Shown piece after piece: positions 12,560-24,222 of a stretch of 64,000 bases of DNA. The DNA lies in assembly GCA_036346405.1 (NCBI GenBank), contig CM070562.1, positions 63,454,195 to 63,518,194 of the forward strand, read 5' to 3'. The notes under the pieces were generated by a model that saw only the letters and a list, made by a program, of their open reading frames with translations, made no database searches and had not been told where the DNA came from. The position numbers were made by a program, and so were the translations under genes. This DNA is from Phyllostachys edulis. Lineage: Eukaryota > Streptophyta > Magnoliopsida > Poales > Poaceae. The first letter of the stretch is position 1, and the number at the start of each line of letters is the position of its first letter.

Positions 12560-13078
12560 TTGTCTTAGAGGATTTTAATCTAGAAGTTATCTTTTCCAAT
12601 ACATTACATTGTTTAAACTTATTAGATCCTCGTCATCTAGCCCTGCAGCTTCAAGTGAAAATAACTTACTTGAAAAATTGAGTCGTAGAAAGCTTTACGA
12701 CCACAAAGTAGTCATAGAAAAGCTTACGATTATACCATGGTCATAGAATGGTGGTCAATAGTAAACGCTTTTCCGACCGGTATTTCATTTTACCAGAAAT
12801 AGACTTGGTCAAGAAGGTAATTTCGCTTGAGGTGTGAAGACAGACTCGATCTTCTCGAACAGGCAAATTAAAGAATCTCAATCGACTCTCACAAACATGT
12901 CCGTTGGAGCGGTTTCTCGAAGAGGTGGCAATTGTTGAGTTCCCACAATCTTTAACTCAATCGTGCGGTTATAAGAAGGCACTGTAAGCGCAGCTTAGGG
13001 CTTTTACTTTTCCCCAATTGCTTGCACTGTTCATCGAGCTCTTGCGCTCTCTACCGCCAACCAAATCGTCTCCTTAAA

Positions 13079-16000
13079 ATGACCAGAGCTACTTCTAAGT
13101 GGGCAGAATCGGATATGGATCCATCCAAGATAAAAGCTTTGGTTGCTTCTGAGAAGATTCATAAGAGGAAATTCGTGAAGTGGATTGAAGCTGCCGAGCA
13201 ACATTGGCATTGGGGGAGATTGGTCAGACCTCCATTTTTCAGGCACACTGTTAGTGTGGCCTTCGATTGCCTGCTCATTCCTTCCTTACACTCGTACTCG
13301 AGCACTTTAGGGTGGAGTTGGTGAACCTCGTTCCTAATTCCATCACAATGTTGAGCGTGTTCGTGTACTTGTGCGACTTGGGATCCTTCCAGACCTGGAG
13401 CTATTCCAATACTACTATGGAATGAGCATACAGTCTGGAATCGCCGGGAGCTACGGTATGAAGCTCCATGACGGGAAGTCCAAGGAGTACATTCAGATGT
13501 TCATCCGTTAAATGCGTGGCGGGGTGGAAGAAGAAGTGGTTCTCTTGGGAGGCGACCCGGTGAAGACGACCTTTCTTCAGAGGGAAGGCTGAAAAGATTT
13601 CTTCCTTGGATTCGACTCCCAAGGATCTTAGCCGGATCGGCCCCTACATTCAAGCCATCAAAGACTTGAAGGAAGAGGGGCTTACCAGATGGCACGTGGT
13701 GAAGGATTTCATCACGTGCCACATTAGCCCTTTGAAGAAACGTGCACATCCCATGTGGTTGTACTCGGGAGCTAATGATTCGATTAGAGATTATCAGAAA
13801 AGTAAGTAACCTTTTGATTTAGCTTTCTTTTGATTAATCTCAAGCCTAACTATTGAGTGTTCTATCTGCTTGCGCAGATCTCCCTCAAACAGAGATTGAC
13901 GCCTGAGTCAAGCTCATTTGCGAGAAAGCTCCGCCACCTGATGCAGTGGCTCCTCGAATCCTAGCGGTCATATCCACCAAGGCGAAGGAGGAACGCCTAA
14001 AGGTAATCAAGGATGGATTCTTTATTTGGGCCCTCGTAGTCGTAGAATGTCTTACAACCACAAATTAGTTGTAGAAGGTCTTATGACCATAAAGGAAAGT
14101 TTCTTTTTCTGACCTTTACAGAAAGTAGGCATGAAAGACCGTCAGGACGACCAAGAGGTCAGACTGATGGTTATTGGCACGAAAGCAGAGTAAGTGAACG
14201 CTCCTCCGGCCAAAAAGTGTCGACTTGAAAAGACCGTTGACAAGCAAGAGGCGGACTCAAGTTTTGATCTGACCAGGCCCTTTGTGAAATTATTTACATA
14301 TATTGTTGCTGCAAAGAAGGCTAAGGCGATCGAAGCGATTGAAGTTCGTAAGTACAAAACCCCCAAGACCAAGGTACCCTTCTACTATGATAACAAGATT
14401 TGTTTAGTCTCAGCTTCTCCGGCTTTGTTAAGTGACTAGAAAGGGAGAACTGAAAAAGTTTTGTATCTTTTGTGAAGGACACTGCTGCGTCAGCAGAGCC
14501 TACGGTAGAGGAAAGTGCTGCTTTCGAAGTGGTCGAGACAGGTCTCGACCATCCGGCGAGTTAGGAGGGTCAAGGAGCAGCAGCTCTCACTTAGGACCCA
14601 CGACCAGACATGGTCATGGCAGTCCCCATTTCTCTACTTGAATTTCGACTAGATATGGTCGAAGAGAAGAAGTCGAAGAAATCTTCCTTAGGAAAGGTTT
14701 CATCTGGATTCAAGATCAAGTCTAGGAACTGAAGGTATGTAAAAAGACAAAAGTATAAGAACAGTATTTACCTTTTGCTTTCTACAAATTTGACATGTTT
14801 TCCTTTCTATGATTTCAGCCTAACTCCTCCAGCCCCCGAGGGCGCCCCCCTTTAAAAACCTATCACCACTTCTTCTGTAGTCGAAGAGATAGCAATTGTT
14901 TCTCCTGCAGTCGAAGAGAGGACAATGGAGGCGATTGAGGGATCAGCCCCTGCCCCTATGGTGGGATAAATCATTGCCACTGAGGCTAGTATGATCACTC
15001 AGGTGGTCGTGGCGGCAAGTACGGAGATGGCTAACAAAGTGATGAAAGCACCTAACAGAGGTGGTGATGGAGCCTCCGACCATCGCGCCGGGAAGGAATT
15101 CATCAAAGACATTCCTTCTGGTCCTCAAGGAGAAGTTACCATTATCGAAGAAGAAGAAGAAGAAGAAGAAGAAGAAGAGTACATCAACTTCTTCTCTGAG
15201 TTTTTTGGACCTACTTCCATTGTGGGGCCTTCTGCATTTAGGTCTCATAACTGAGTTCCTCACCCTAAGGATATTCCTAACCAGGGGAATATTTTTGATG
15301 ATGAACATCTCGAAAAGGTGTGGTGGAACCGAGTTGAGGAGATCGATGAATTGAAGGATCCCACAAGAGTATTCTCCATGTTTGCTCGAACAACTATAAA
15401 TGTAAGCATCTGATGCCAAACATTTACATATGTGATTTGTTTCCCACTTCTCATTGTCTTTCTTTATGCAGAAAGCTTTGGAATAAATCATCACTGTTGG
15501 TGAATACAATCGACAACTTGTATAGCTACGACAATAAAAAGCTGAACTCTGCGAGCAGGCAGAGAAATGGTAAGCTACTGCCATTCGTAGTCATTTTTAC
15601 TCGACTACTTGTGCAGTTCTCATGTCTATCCTTAACCTTTGTAGATTTAAGAGTGACAAAAAATCCCTAGCTGACGCACTCGACCACGAGAAGGCCGAGA
15701 CGGAGAAGCTAAGGGATGAAAATCTCAAACTGATGAAGAAACTTCAGGAGGCTAACTCTGCAGCTCTTGATCTGCAGAGTGAGATAAATAGTAATTTCTG
15801 AACTTAAGACTACTTATGATAATGATCTTTTATTCTTTATCTAACTCTTGTTTCTTTTCAGAAAAAGAGGTCGAAATGGGTAAGCTCCTAATTGAGGTTA
15901 AACAACTTGTTGCTCGATTGGCAGGTAAGTAGCTCTTTACCGGCAACCAGTGTTGCTTACGAGTTGTTTTAGGGATATGCTTCTGACTGGTCGTACTCTA

Positions 16001-16425
16001 TTTCAGAGCAAGTAGTTGAAATCAAGCGACTCCACGAAGCTTCAACTCATAGTCAAGAGGAGATGAAGTCGATGAAGATCAACCTTTAGGATAACATATC
16101 CCTCCTAAACAATGTACTTAGGGGACTTGGTGCTAAGGAGGTGACTCCTTTTGACGACACCATGGAGAGCAAGTCAAAGCTGTAGAGGAGCTAATAGCTA
16201 CTCTAAAGGCCAACCAGGCTGACTCGATAAGAGAAGTGGTCGAAGGTGCAGTAGGTTATACCTTGAAAAACTTAAGGCACACGACCGTAATCTCGATCTT
16301 CAACCAATCGAGGATGACTTTGACTGCTCGGAAGCAGAAGCAACTTGTTTGATCGAAGAGGTGAAGCCAGTCAGCCAGAAGGTCATGGAGGAGATGCAAA
16401 TTGGATCTCCTTCATCAGAGTAGAT
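13079..16425 (+). pseudogene. Antisense extra gene of R2 ('gypsy-type transposon' N-terminal domain, coiled-coil tail)
   Basis: From ATG 13079 the reading gives a basic N-terminus. After a frameshift near 13280 it gives LVPNSITMLSVFVYLCDLG, then MKLHDGKSKEYIQMFIR ending in a stop (about 13509), then a block containing DLSRIGPYIQAIKDLKEEG (13619 on). This is the conserved N-terminal domain of the 'putative gypsy type transposon' family (PF04195-like) found as an extra protein in grass gypsy elements; its function is unknown. Splice-like introns are visible: 13802-13877 (GTAAGT...GCGCAG) and 14003-14121 (GTAATC...TTACAG), with more likely between 14730 and 16000. A GAA run (15146-15179) encodes poly-Glu, and the C-terminal half is Lys/Glu/Leu-rich like a coiled coil. 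Stops and frameshifts mark it dead. Confidence 0.65.
15146..15179 (+). repeat. (GAA)n microsatellite
   Basis: About eleven GAA triplets lie inside the extra gene of R2. In the reading frame used there they give a poly-Glu run followed by YINFFSEF. Confidence 0.9.
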
Positions 16426-16699
16426 TGTAATAGGAAAACTTGTAAAGATAAGTCTTTTAGTTATGAATATATATATCTGCTTTTTCTTGCAAATTATCTT
16501 GTCGAGTAGTTAGTAACTCACAAGATAATAAATAGAAAAAGGAAATTTAATTTAAGACTAAGAATTGATGTCATATTAATGACTTTATCCTAGCCCCCAA
16601 CTATTTGCTTAGTTTGTATAGATAAACTAAGTAAATAGTGTACAAAGGGTTTTCTTAAAAAAAGAGAGGTTTGGCTAACTTATAGTGATTTGATCACGA

Positions 16700-17310
16700 T
16701 TATCATACACTGGTCGTAAGAGTAGGAATGAGTCGTACTAGGAAGTTCCTTCTAGTGGGCAGGACCACGTGTAGAGAGGAAAGACTTAGACTAGGTGACG
16801 TTACCCTCTCTGACTAGATTAATCAAATCAAGAGTGGCAACTTGAGTTAGACAAACGTCTGGAGTACCTTTAAAATTCATTCGACCTTTTTTAGTAGACT
16901 CGATAGGTTTGCCCTGGTAGCAGGAGTTAGAAACAAGATGACACTAGGACGTTCCTTCTAGTGGGCAGGACCACGTGTAGAGAGGAAAGACTTCGACTAG
17001 GTGTTGTGTCTTTCTCCGACCAGTTGTAACAAACTGAGTTTACTGAAAGTAGTCGAACAAATTACAAAAGTGTACTCTGCTTAGAGTATTTTTCAAAATG
17101 AATGAAGAAATAGACTAAGGTTAAAAAGAGCTGGCTTAAGAATGTTTCGACCAAATTTGTTAAACCCAGTCTCTTTGTATTGGTAGCAAAAGTTAGGAAC
17201 AAGGCGATACTAGGAAGTTCCTTCTAGTGGGCAAGACCACGTGTAGAGAGAAAAGACTTCGACTAGGTGATGTTACCCTTATTCGACCAGTGTAAAGAAA
17301 AACTGAGTGT
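16700..17310. repeat. Three-copy repeat in the spacer between convergent genes of R2
   Basis: The block ACTAGGAAGTTCCTTCTAG followed by GTGGGCAGGACCACGTGTAG recurs at 16737, 16943 (ACGTTCC variant) and 17209, so the spacing is 206 and 266 bp. Each copy is followed by AGAGAGGAAAGACTT and a CTAGGTGNTG segment and preceded by a GGTAGCA...GTTAG-like segment. GGAAGTTCCTTC and ACCACGTG are near palindromes. The block lies exactly between the 3' end of the plus-strand extra gene and the 3' end of the minus-strand integrase, so both transcripts would end in or cross it. Confidence 0.8.
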
Positions 17311-17452
17311 ATAAAAATGATTGAAAGACTATCCAAGCACTACTTAAAAGTAAGACAATAAAGAGTGAAAGAACCTGAAACTTTATTGATATAGTAAGGA
17401 GTTACACATAAAAATTGCATAACTAGTAGATGTTCCAAGAATTAGAGAGAAC

Positions 17453-18560
17453 CTAGTCGTCCTCCATTACCAGTCGTACCAAACCTGGTCGTGTAACTTC
17501 GACCACTGTGTAAGGACCTTCCCACTTGGGGGAAAGCTTATTTCGATTAGACTGAGATTGAATTTTCTTCAACACCAAGTCACCTACAGCAAGGCTGCGA
17601 GGTTGGACCTTACAATCGTAGTATTTACGCGGGGCTTGTAGGTAGACCGTTGAATGGATCAAGGCTTGATTCATCTTCTCTTCGAGCAGGTTAATATCAC
17701 CCACTCGAAGTTGTTCCTAGGTAGAGTCGATGAAGGTTTTGACTCTTGTCGACCGGATCTTTAGTTCTGGTGGAAGCATGGCTTCAACTCCAAAAACTAG
17801 GAAAAAGGTTGTTTCACCTGTAGCCCGACTTGCAGTCATGTGAACTACCCATAATACTAAGGGTAATTCTTGTACCCAAACCCCTGAGCGTTTGACAAGC
17901 TGGTCGAACACTCGGGTTTTTATGCCCTGCATTATTTGGCCATTCGCTCTTTCGATTGCCCATTACTCCGTGGGTGGGCAACAGAAGCATAACATAACTT
18001 GATACCCAACTCATCACAAAATTTCTAAAATTTTGCGCTCGAAAATTGCTTATCATTATTTGTAATTATTCGACTAGGAACACCAAATCGAGTAATCACG
18101 CTTCTCATCATGAACCTTTTTGCGGCTTTCGTTGTTATCCTAGTCACAGGTTCGGCTTCAATCCATGTTGTGAACGTATAAATAACCACAAAAAGGAGCT
18201 CAAAGCTGCCTAGTGCTTTTGGGAACGACCCTAGGATATCACGACCCTAGGTCGCAAAAGGCCATGAAAAAAGAATAGTTTGTAATGCCTGAGCTAGTCG
18301 GTGTATTTGCCTGCTATGAAACTGACATTGTACACACTTCTGAACTAGCTCTTTGGCATCATAAAGGGCTGTTGGTCAGTAAAAACTTTGCCGAAAGGCC
18401 TTTCCGACCAGTGTTCTATAAGAAGCATGAGTTCCACAGATGCCCCCATATATGTCGTGAAGGAGGTGTAATCCTTCTTTCTGCGATATGTATCGCATGA
18501 GTACCCCTTAAGTGCCTCATTTATAGAGGACTCCTTGACCAAAGTACACATTTTTGCCTT
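17453..18560 (-). pseudogene. Integrase region of R2 (degenerate)
   Basis: The zinc-binding start is visible on the minus strand near 18430-18480 as LHDIYGGICGTHAS, matching the first His motif of gypsy integrases. Further down, 17717-17932 carries TASRATGETTFFLVFGVEA, the conserved end of the catalytic core ('RATGETPF-LVYG-EA' in relatives). The segment 17453-17704 gives LSPKWEGPYTVVEVTRPG, the conserved C-terminal part. These blocks lie in different frames with stops between. Integrase would insert the cDNA into the host chromosome. It follows RNase H in the expected order. No chromodomain is seen, as expected for the Tat lineage. Confidence 0.75.
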
Positions 18561-18770
18561 CTAGGATAAACGATCTACCTCAAGATCATCATTAGGTAGT
18601 GTACCTTTCTGAAGATACTCGTAGATGGGATTCATCCAGGTATCCTCGTACTCTAGAGATGTTGTCTCAATAAGAGGTGTTTCTAGTGCTTCAACCAGAG
18701 ACGGCTTTTGGAGCTGCTCCAAGAAGACTCCTTGCAGTACTTGATATCGGGAAGAGGCTATTCGAGCTAA

Positions 18771-19691
18771 CTAGGCAGCGAGAAAATTATCCTTTCGAGG
18801 GATATATTGCAACTCGAAACCGAAAGAATGCTTTTCAAGCCTTCGGACTTCCGATAAGTACTGAGACATGGTAGAATTAGAGCATTGATACTCTTTTCCA
18901 ACCTGATTCACGACCAGATGAGAGTCTCCTCTTATGAGTAGTCGTCGAATCCCGAGCGCTTTCGCTGCTCGTATGCTAGCCAACAAACTTTTGTATTATG
19001 CCACGTTGTTAGTGGCAGGAAAGTGTAATTGAATAGCATACTTTAAGGTCTCTCCGGTAGGAGATTCCAGGACCACCCCAGCCCCCGAGCCACTTAACGT
19101 AAGTGACCCATCAAAATACATCGTCCACTGGTCGTGGGTATCATACTAGGGATCCTGAACAGGTTTAGGATTTGCCTATTCGGCGACAAAGTCTGCCATG
19201 ATCTAGGATTTAATGGTCATTCAAGACACGAAATGGAGGTCAAACTCTCCAAGTTCTACTGACCATTTTGCCATGCATCTCGCTGCTTCCCTGTTCTGGA
19301 GGACCACTCCTAAGGGAAACTCAGATGTCACAATTATCTTGTGCGCCTAAAAGTGATGCCGCAGTTTCCTCGAAGACATGAGGAGGGCATATAGAAGTTT
19401 TTGAACCTAAGGGTATCGCTCCTTAAGCCCATGTAAAACTTCACTTATGTAGTAAACTGGTTGTTGGATGTTTTCACATTCAGCGACCAGTACTGCGCTC
19501 ACTACCTGTGGCGTGGTAGCTAGATAAATTAAGAGCGTCTCTTTTGGTTTCGGCGAAACCAAAACAGGAGCACTCATAAGATACCACTTGACATCCTCAA
19601 AGGCTATGTTTGCCCCTTTTGACCACTCGAAACCCTCATATTTCCTTAGAAGTTTGAAGAAAGGAAGACCTTTTTTCTCCCAGTCATGCAA
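18771..19691 (-). pseudogene. RNase H region of R2 (degenerate)
   Basis: On the minus strand 19407-19691 reads WSKGANIAFEDVKWYLMSAP and ends LHGLKERYP, the connection and start of the RNase H-like domain of Tat gypsy polyproteins. From 18986, RRLLIRGDSHLVVNQVGKEY contains the GDS-LVV-Q core with a catalytic Asp. The central part carries stops. RNase H would degrade the RNA strand during reverse transcription. It lies directly downstream of the RT block. Confidence 0.75.
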
Positions 19692-19803
19692 TGAAACGAC
19701 TTAAAGCTGCCATACACCCTGTGAGTTTCTAGACTACTTTCTTCGTGGTCGGAGGGCGCATTATTTTAATGGCCTTTATATTTTCAGGATTTGCTTCAAT
19801 TCC

Positions 19804-20505
19804 TCATGCAGATACAAGGAATCTAAGCAATTTTCCTGAAGAGACTCCGAACACGCACTTTTCGGGATTGAGTTTCAAGCGGTGTTTTCTGAGGTTATCG
19901 AATGTTTCTTGCAAGTTGGAAATATGATTGAGTTGCTTGATGCTTTTTACGACTAGATCGTCAACATAGGCTTCTAAATTTCGGCCTAGTTGAGGTGAAA
20001 AAGTCGTTTGCATCAAGCGTTGAAAACATGCGCCAGCATTTTTTAGACCAAATGACATTTTGACATAGCAAAATATCCCAAATGGTGTAACAAATGCGGT
20101 CTTTTCTTCATCATCTAAACACATACTAATCTGATGATAACCAGAGTATGCATCTAGAAAACTTAAGACTTCACAACTAGTAGTAGAATCAACCAACTGA
20201 TCGATACGAGGTAAAGGAAAATCATCTTTTGGACAAGATTTATTGAGATCAGTAAAGTCTACACACATACACCACTTACCGTTAGACTTTCTAACCATTA
20301 CAGGGTTAGCCAACCATTCTGGGTAGTCAACTTCTCTTATAAAGCCTGCTCTAAGCAACTTGTCCAATTCTGATTTGATGGCTTCTCGTCGATCAAGTGC
20401 AAATCTCCGTAATTTTTGTTTTACAGGTTTCTTGTCAGGTCGTAGAGCTAGCCTGTGCTCAATCACTTCCCTGGGGACTCCAGGCATGTTAGATGCTTGC
20501 CACAC
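19804..20505 (-). pseudogene. Reverse transcriptase of R2, longest surviving block
   Basis: An uninterrupted 233-residue frame covers most of the RT palm and fingers. Residues 117-126 are LDAYSGYHQI and residues 180-183 are YVDD, the catalytic metal-binding motif, so the active site itself is intact. The Tat-style start (about residues 20-60, ending LLRAGFIREVDYPEW) is present. The frame ends a little early near LLRFLVSA, and the flanking protease and RNase H are in other frames, so the polyprotein as a whole is broken. It would copy element RNA into cDNA. The other-strand ORF at 20360-20623 is a shadow. Confidence 0.85.
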
Positions 20506-20849
20506 GAAGACATCTACATTAGCTCAGAGGAAAGTGACGAGGGCGTCTTCCTATTTGAGGTCGGAAGTGACCCCGATGCGAAAAGTCTTGGGGGCTCCTC
20601 TGAATTTAGAGGGACTTCCTTGACTTGATCGTTCAGCTTTGGCGCAGCTTTAGCCTTTGACTGCTTGGTCGAATGCTGCCCCTTGCTTGCTTCTCGAATC
20701 GGTATCTGGCCAACCATCTTGAGAGACTTGTGGTCGCATGTAAGCGTCATCTTCTTGTCATAGCATACTGTGATCACTCCTTTGGGACCTAGCATCTTAA
20801 GACATTGATACCCGTAGTGAGCATCCATTAAGAATCGTGCCAAAGTCGG

Positions 20850-21137
20850 TCATCCAAGTATGGTATTATACACCGTATCGAAATCGACCACATCAAAGGA
20901 GATTTTCTTTGTCTTGAAATTGCTTGGAGAACTAAACATGACAGGAAGAGAAACTTGGCCAATGGGTTTGGCCGAAGATCCTGGTACGATCTCATGGAAT
21001 GAGTATCGTACAGGTTTTATTCTGGTCTGTGGTACTTGCATCTCGTCTAGGGCACTTGTAAATAGAATATTTAACGAACTGCCACCATCAACTAACACAC
21101 GATTCACTCGATAGTTGTTGATGGTGGACTCGAACAT
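20850..21137 (-). pseudogene. Aspartic protease region of R2
   Basis: A 95-residue frame contains VNRVLVDGGSSLNILF with the catalytic Asp at residue 17 in a DGGS motif, as in Tat-lineage proteases (DTG/DSG in others). It continues to VDFDTVYNTILG, the usual 'YN-ILGR' end before the RT linker. The next block, 20514-20843, holds the linker and carries stops relative to the RT frame. It would process the gag-pol polyprotein. The large plus-strand ORF at 21115-21855 is a shadow. Confidence 0.75.
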
Positions 21138-21499
21138 GATCGGATATCGACCTGGTCGAGTGAAAGGGATTGGACAGTCCGCCTTCTCAAAAGAAATGGG
21201 AACTTCTGACCACTTCGGTGTTTTAATGAAAAGAGGAGCGTCAATAGAATTTACCTCTCATGCGACGGCTTTGAATTATCGCTTTGACTCGTATGCCGAT
21301 GGTATGCTTTGGATCCTGGAACGACATCTCCTCGTCATCATTCTACTTCTTACGACCACTTGTTTGTCCTACCTCCTCGAGTATGGGGAGTGGTCCTTTG
21401 CCGGTGTAGTAGTCCTCGAGTTTCTTTTGGAAAACCCGGTAGTTGCGAAGGTCATGCCCTTCCTTTTTATGGAAAGGACACCACCTGGGCTTGTCGTTC

Positions 21500-22205
21500 T
21501 TCTGCTTGGAGTGCTTACCTTTTCCCTATTCAGAGTATGTCTTAGAACTTCGTGGCTCCTTATCGCTTACGGCCAAGACTTCTTTAGAACTATTGACTTG
21601 AGATTTTTGGCCCTTCGCCTTGTTCTTGAATTTCTTGACCTTCTTATCCTTCTTCTTGCTGCTTTCGCCCTCTTCTTGAGGATCTTTGTCATCCCGATCG
21701 ATGGTTTTGTTCCATTCGACTGCTTCCGCGGCAGTCGCATATCGACCAGGGGATTCAAAGTGATGTCCTCCATAATACTTCTGCTACGGACTCCCTGCTT
21801 AAAGGCCCTAATAATAGATGAGTCAGAAACCTCTAGAATCAAATTGCGAACCTGACTGAAATGCATGATGAATTGGTGTAAAGTCTCGTGGTCGTTTTAT
21901 CTCATCCTCTGCAGGCGTCCTCCTTTCTAGGGCGATTGTAAGTGCCCTGGAAGTTGGCGAGCATAAGGTCGCAGAGGTGTTGCCATGAATAGATTGACTC
22001 GGGTGGTTGGTTTGGCAACCACGATTGAGCAGACCCTTCAAGCACAGTTAGAAGGTAATTCGCCATGACATGCTCTCCTCCTCCTGCTGCTCGGACAGCG
22101 GTCGTATAAATATGAAGGAATTCGATGGGATTTTGTGACCCATCAAACTTCTCCATGTTCACTGGTTGAAACCACGACAGCCAACGAATAGCTCGGAGAT
22201 CAGGC
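21500..22205 (-). pseudogene. Gag of R2, N-terminally truncated
   Basis: Reading down from 22205, the sequence gives FSPDLRAIRWLSWFQ, then NMEKFDGSQNPIEFLHIYT and HVMANYLLTVLEGSAQSWL. This is the capsid-domain signature of Tat/RIRE2-like gag ('KYDGTTNPEEFL-VYT'). A very basic Lys/Arg-rich part follows (about 21567-21700), suited to nucleic-acid binding. Sequence upstream of 22205 is unrelated, so the first part of gag and the 5' LTR are missing. Frameshifts occur near 21900 and 21860. Gag would form the virus-like particle in the cytoplasm. Confidence 0.7.
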
Positions 22206-24053
22206 GAGAATTAATATCTATAATAAGAATTATAGATAAATAAATAAATGAGGATTATTAGATCCTCATCAATGTGTGTGTGTAGTTATATGCACACATA
22301 ATTTCACTTGGAATCTCACTTCAAATACATAACCATAGAATAAAAATGATACATAGTTCAATTACTTCATAAATATAAAGGTCGTACGTAGTTAAATAAT
22401 ACAACATGAGTTCATAATTTCACACATTTTACCATAGTCTAGCATAATTTCACTTACCGAAGGAGTAGTCTAGCATAAATATAAAGGACTAGTCTAGCAT
22501 AATTTCACCTTCCGAACTGATTCAAAGAAGTGGTCACTTCAATTTTGATTTTTTTTTACCAGTACCTGAATGACCGGAATGGCGAAATGGCCGAAATGGA
22601 CCGCAATGGCCAGTATTGACTAGTATTGATCGGTACTGAGGCCTGTACGGGATTGAGGCTATGGTGTGCCGGTTTGGGTGTTGGTTTGGCATGTTTCGGC
22701 CATTCCGGCTGGTACCGGAATGGAATTGATAAGTATGGAGGAACCCTCTCTCTAAAGATAATTTGCTCAAGATTATGTTTACATGTTGATGTTAATTATT
22801 ATGTTCCGATTATGGGAATTTTAGACATCGAATCTGAGGATTTCCTGTCATTTGTATTAGAAGTTCATCATAGGAGTCTTGAAGGCTGAATTTGGGCTTG
22901 TGTTTTATGCTAGAACCTTGGTTTCCCAATGATTATATGTGGAAATAGTAGAATAAAAGTAGATTCCGAATAGCGCGATGGGCATTGATAGCATCCTTTG
23001 GGTGTAGTAAATGAGTGTATATGCTGTGAATTTCAAGTTGTTTATCTTTAAAATATTCATGTGATGTGATTGTGGGTGAAATCTATATTGAGGTGCGTTG
23101 TGAATTATTTGTCAAAATAATTCCTTTCATAGAGGAGTGGATTATAGTATCTTTTTGTGGGTTAGTAGAGTCCCTCTAAATGAGTGTGGCTAATGCTCTC
23201 GGGTGGAGCATCACTTTGAATTTACCGGTCAAAAGGAAGGAGTTAGTGTGATGATTTGGAATCTCGTGATTTGAGAGAAAGTTTATTCCTACAAGAAAAA
23301 TTGAGAAAAGAATGTTTTCTCGGGTAGTGAAATGCTCTCTTGATTCTTGTTTGAGCTGTGTGTGTATAATAGAGATCATTTATAATTTGATTTGGCTTTA
23401 TGTTGGCATGGTGGTTCTTTCTGGTTCAGGAAAATAAAGGAAGTGTTTGATTTGGGTATTCGAGTGATTTCTCCTTTGGCTGACGTGGTGTTTATTTGCA
23501 AACTGCCTATTTGGAAAGTGGAAAAGTTTCGTGATAAATCTTCGATTTTGGATTTGACTCTTTTGGTGGGGAGTTGGTAATGCGTGGATGCAATCGGAAT
23601 CCTTCGTTTTTTTAGTTGGGTTATTTTTGTAAGAGAGTTGGTTTAAGGCGAGTTGTTTGTGCGTCCCTTATTAAAGAAGGTGCTCCTTGCAAAGGTGAAG
23701 TAATTGTTTGAGAGAGGGAACCAGAGTTCCGGGTGTTATGTGCAGGTTATGTGGATTGATACCAAAGGGTAGGTTGGCCCAAGGTACATTGGTTTGTTTC
23801 TGGAAATTGTGGGATTTTGGAAGATGGCATATCGCTAGGACCATCTCAGATCCATGCGCAGGGTACGCAACGTCTTGTATGTTCCGGTGCTGAGGGAGTA
23901 CTTGAGAGATCTAAAGTGTGAGGTTTCGTTAGAGCTTTTGACCAACGAGTAAGACCGTACCTTCAAGTCCTGCCCATTGAGTGTACCTGAAAAGGGTCGA
24001 GACGAGTGTTGAGGTGTAGAATGCTGGTATGCATCAAGGTAATATGGTCCCAT
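22206..24053 (+). other. A/T-rich remnant of R1 interior, no intact gene
   Basis: From 22206 to about 22560 the sequence is A/T-rich with a short TG run (22272-22283) and a direct repeat of TAGTCTAGCATAATTTCAC at about 22436 and 22491. From 22560 to 22740 CCGGAATGGC-like words occur in both orientations (22574 and the complement near 22700), perhaps the ends of a small lost element. From 22750 to 24053 the text looks like decayed pol in many frames. I recognise no domain until the conserved tail that starts at 24054. Confidence 0.4.
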
Positions 24054-24137
24054 AAATCCGAAAGGGAAGCGATTTGGGAATTGGAATCTCACATGAGCGA
24101 GCACTATCCAAAATTGTTCACATTGGGTACACGTTAA
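24054..24137 (+). pseudogene. C-terminal tail of R1 pol
   Basis: A short open stretch reads KSEREAIWELESHM and then SEHYPKLFTLGTR, ending in TAA at 24135-24137. 'EATWE-E-M-YP-LF' is the typical tail of gypsy chromovirus-type integrases of plants. It lies about 85 bp before the 3' LTR, the expected place. Upstream text (23900-24050) resembles the 'RDL...VPEKGRDE...VIWSHK' connector but is frameshifted. It shows that R1 is a plus-strand gypsy element distinct from the Tat-type R2 nested in it. Confidence 0.75.
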
Positions 24138-24208
24138 TTGTTATTTAGTTTCAGTTGTGGTTGTTCTTTTGTGTAGATCGACGAGTACAATTTAGGATCG
24201 AATTCTGT

Positions 24209-24220
24209 TTAAGGGGGTAG
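24209..24220 (+). other. Polypurine tract of R1
   Basis: TTAAGGGGGTAG immediately precedes the 3' LTR start (TGTAGTATC, 24223). This is the priming site for plus-strand DNA synthesis. Confidence 0.75.
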
Positions 24221-24222
24221 AC

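Larger units (their letters stand above)
12565..22205 (-). mobile_element. Tat-type Ty3/gypsy remnant, minus orientation (R2)
   Basis: Reading the minus strand from 22205 down, the order is gag, aspartic protease, reverse transcriptase, RNase H and integrase, ending near 17453. A separate gene then runs on the opposite (plus) strand from about 13079 to 16425. Gag-pol followed by an antisense extra ORF before the 3' LTR is a known arrangement of Tat-lineage elements such as Grande and Retand; RIRE2-type relatives are common in grasses. Gag begins abruptly at about 22205 and no LTR of its own is recognisable, so the ends were lost by deletion. Every coding block has stops or frameshifts. It sits inside R1 in the opposite direction. 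The 0.5 kb at 12565-13020 holds short GTCGTAGAAAGCTT-like repeats also seen at 14036-14090. Confidence 0.8.

Noticed and set aside
14943..15584. A 213-codon minus-strand ORF with poly-Phe
   Set aside because: It is antisense to the extra gene of R2; poly-Phe comes from the GAA run.
21115..21855. A 246-codon plus-strand ORF
   Set aside because: It is the complement of the gag/protease part of R2; hydrophobic composition is an antisense effect.
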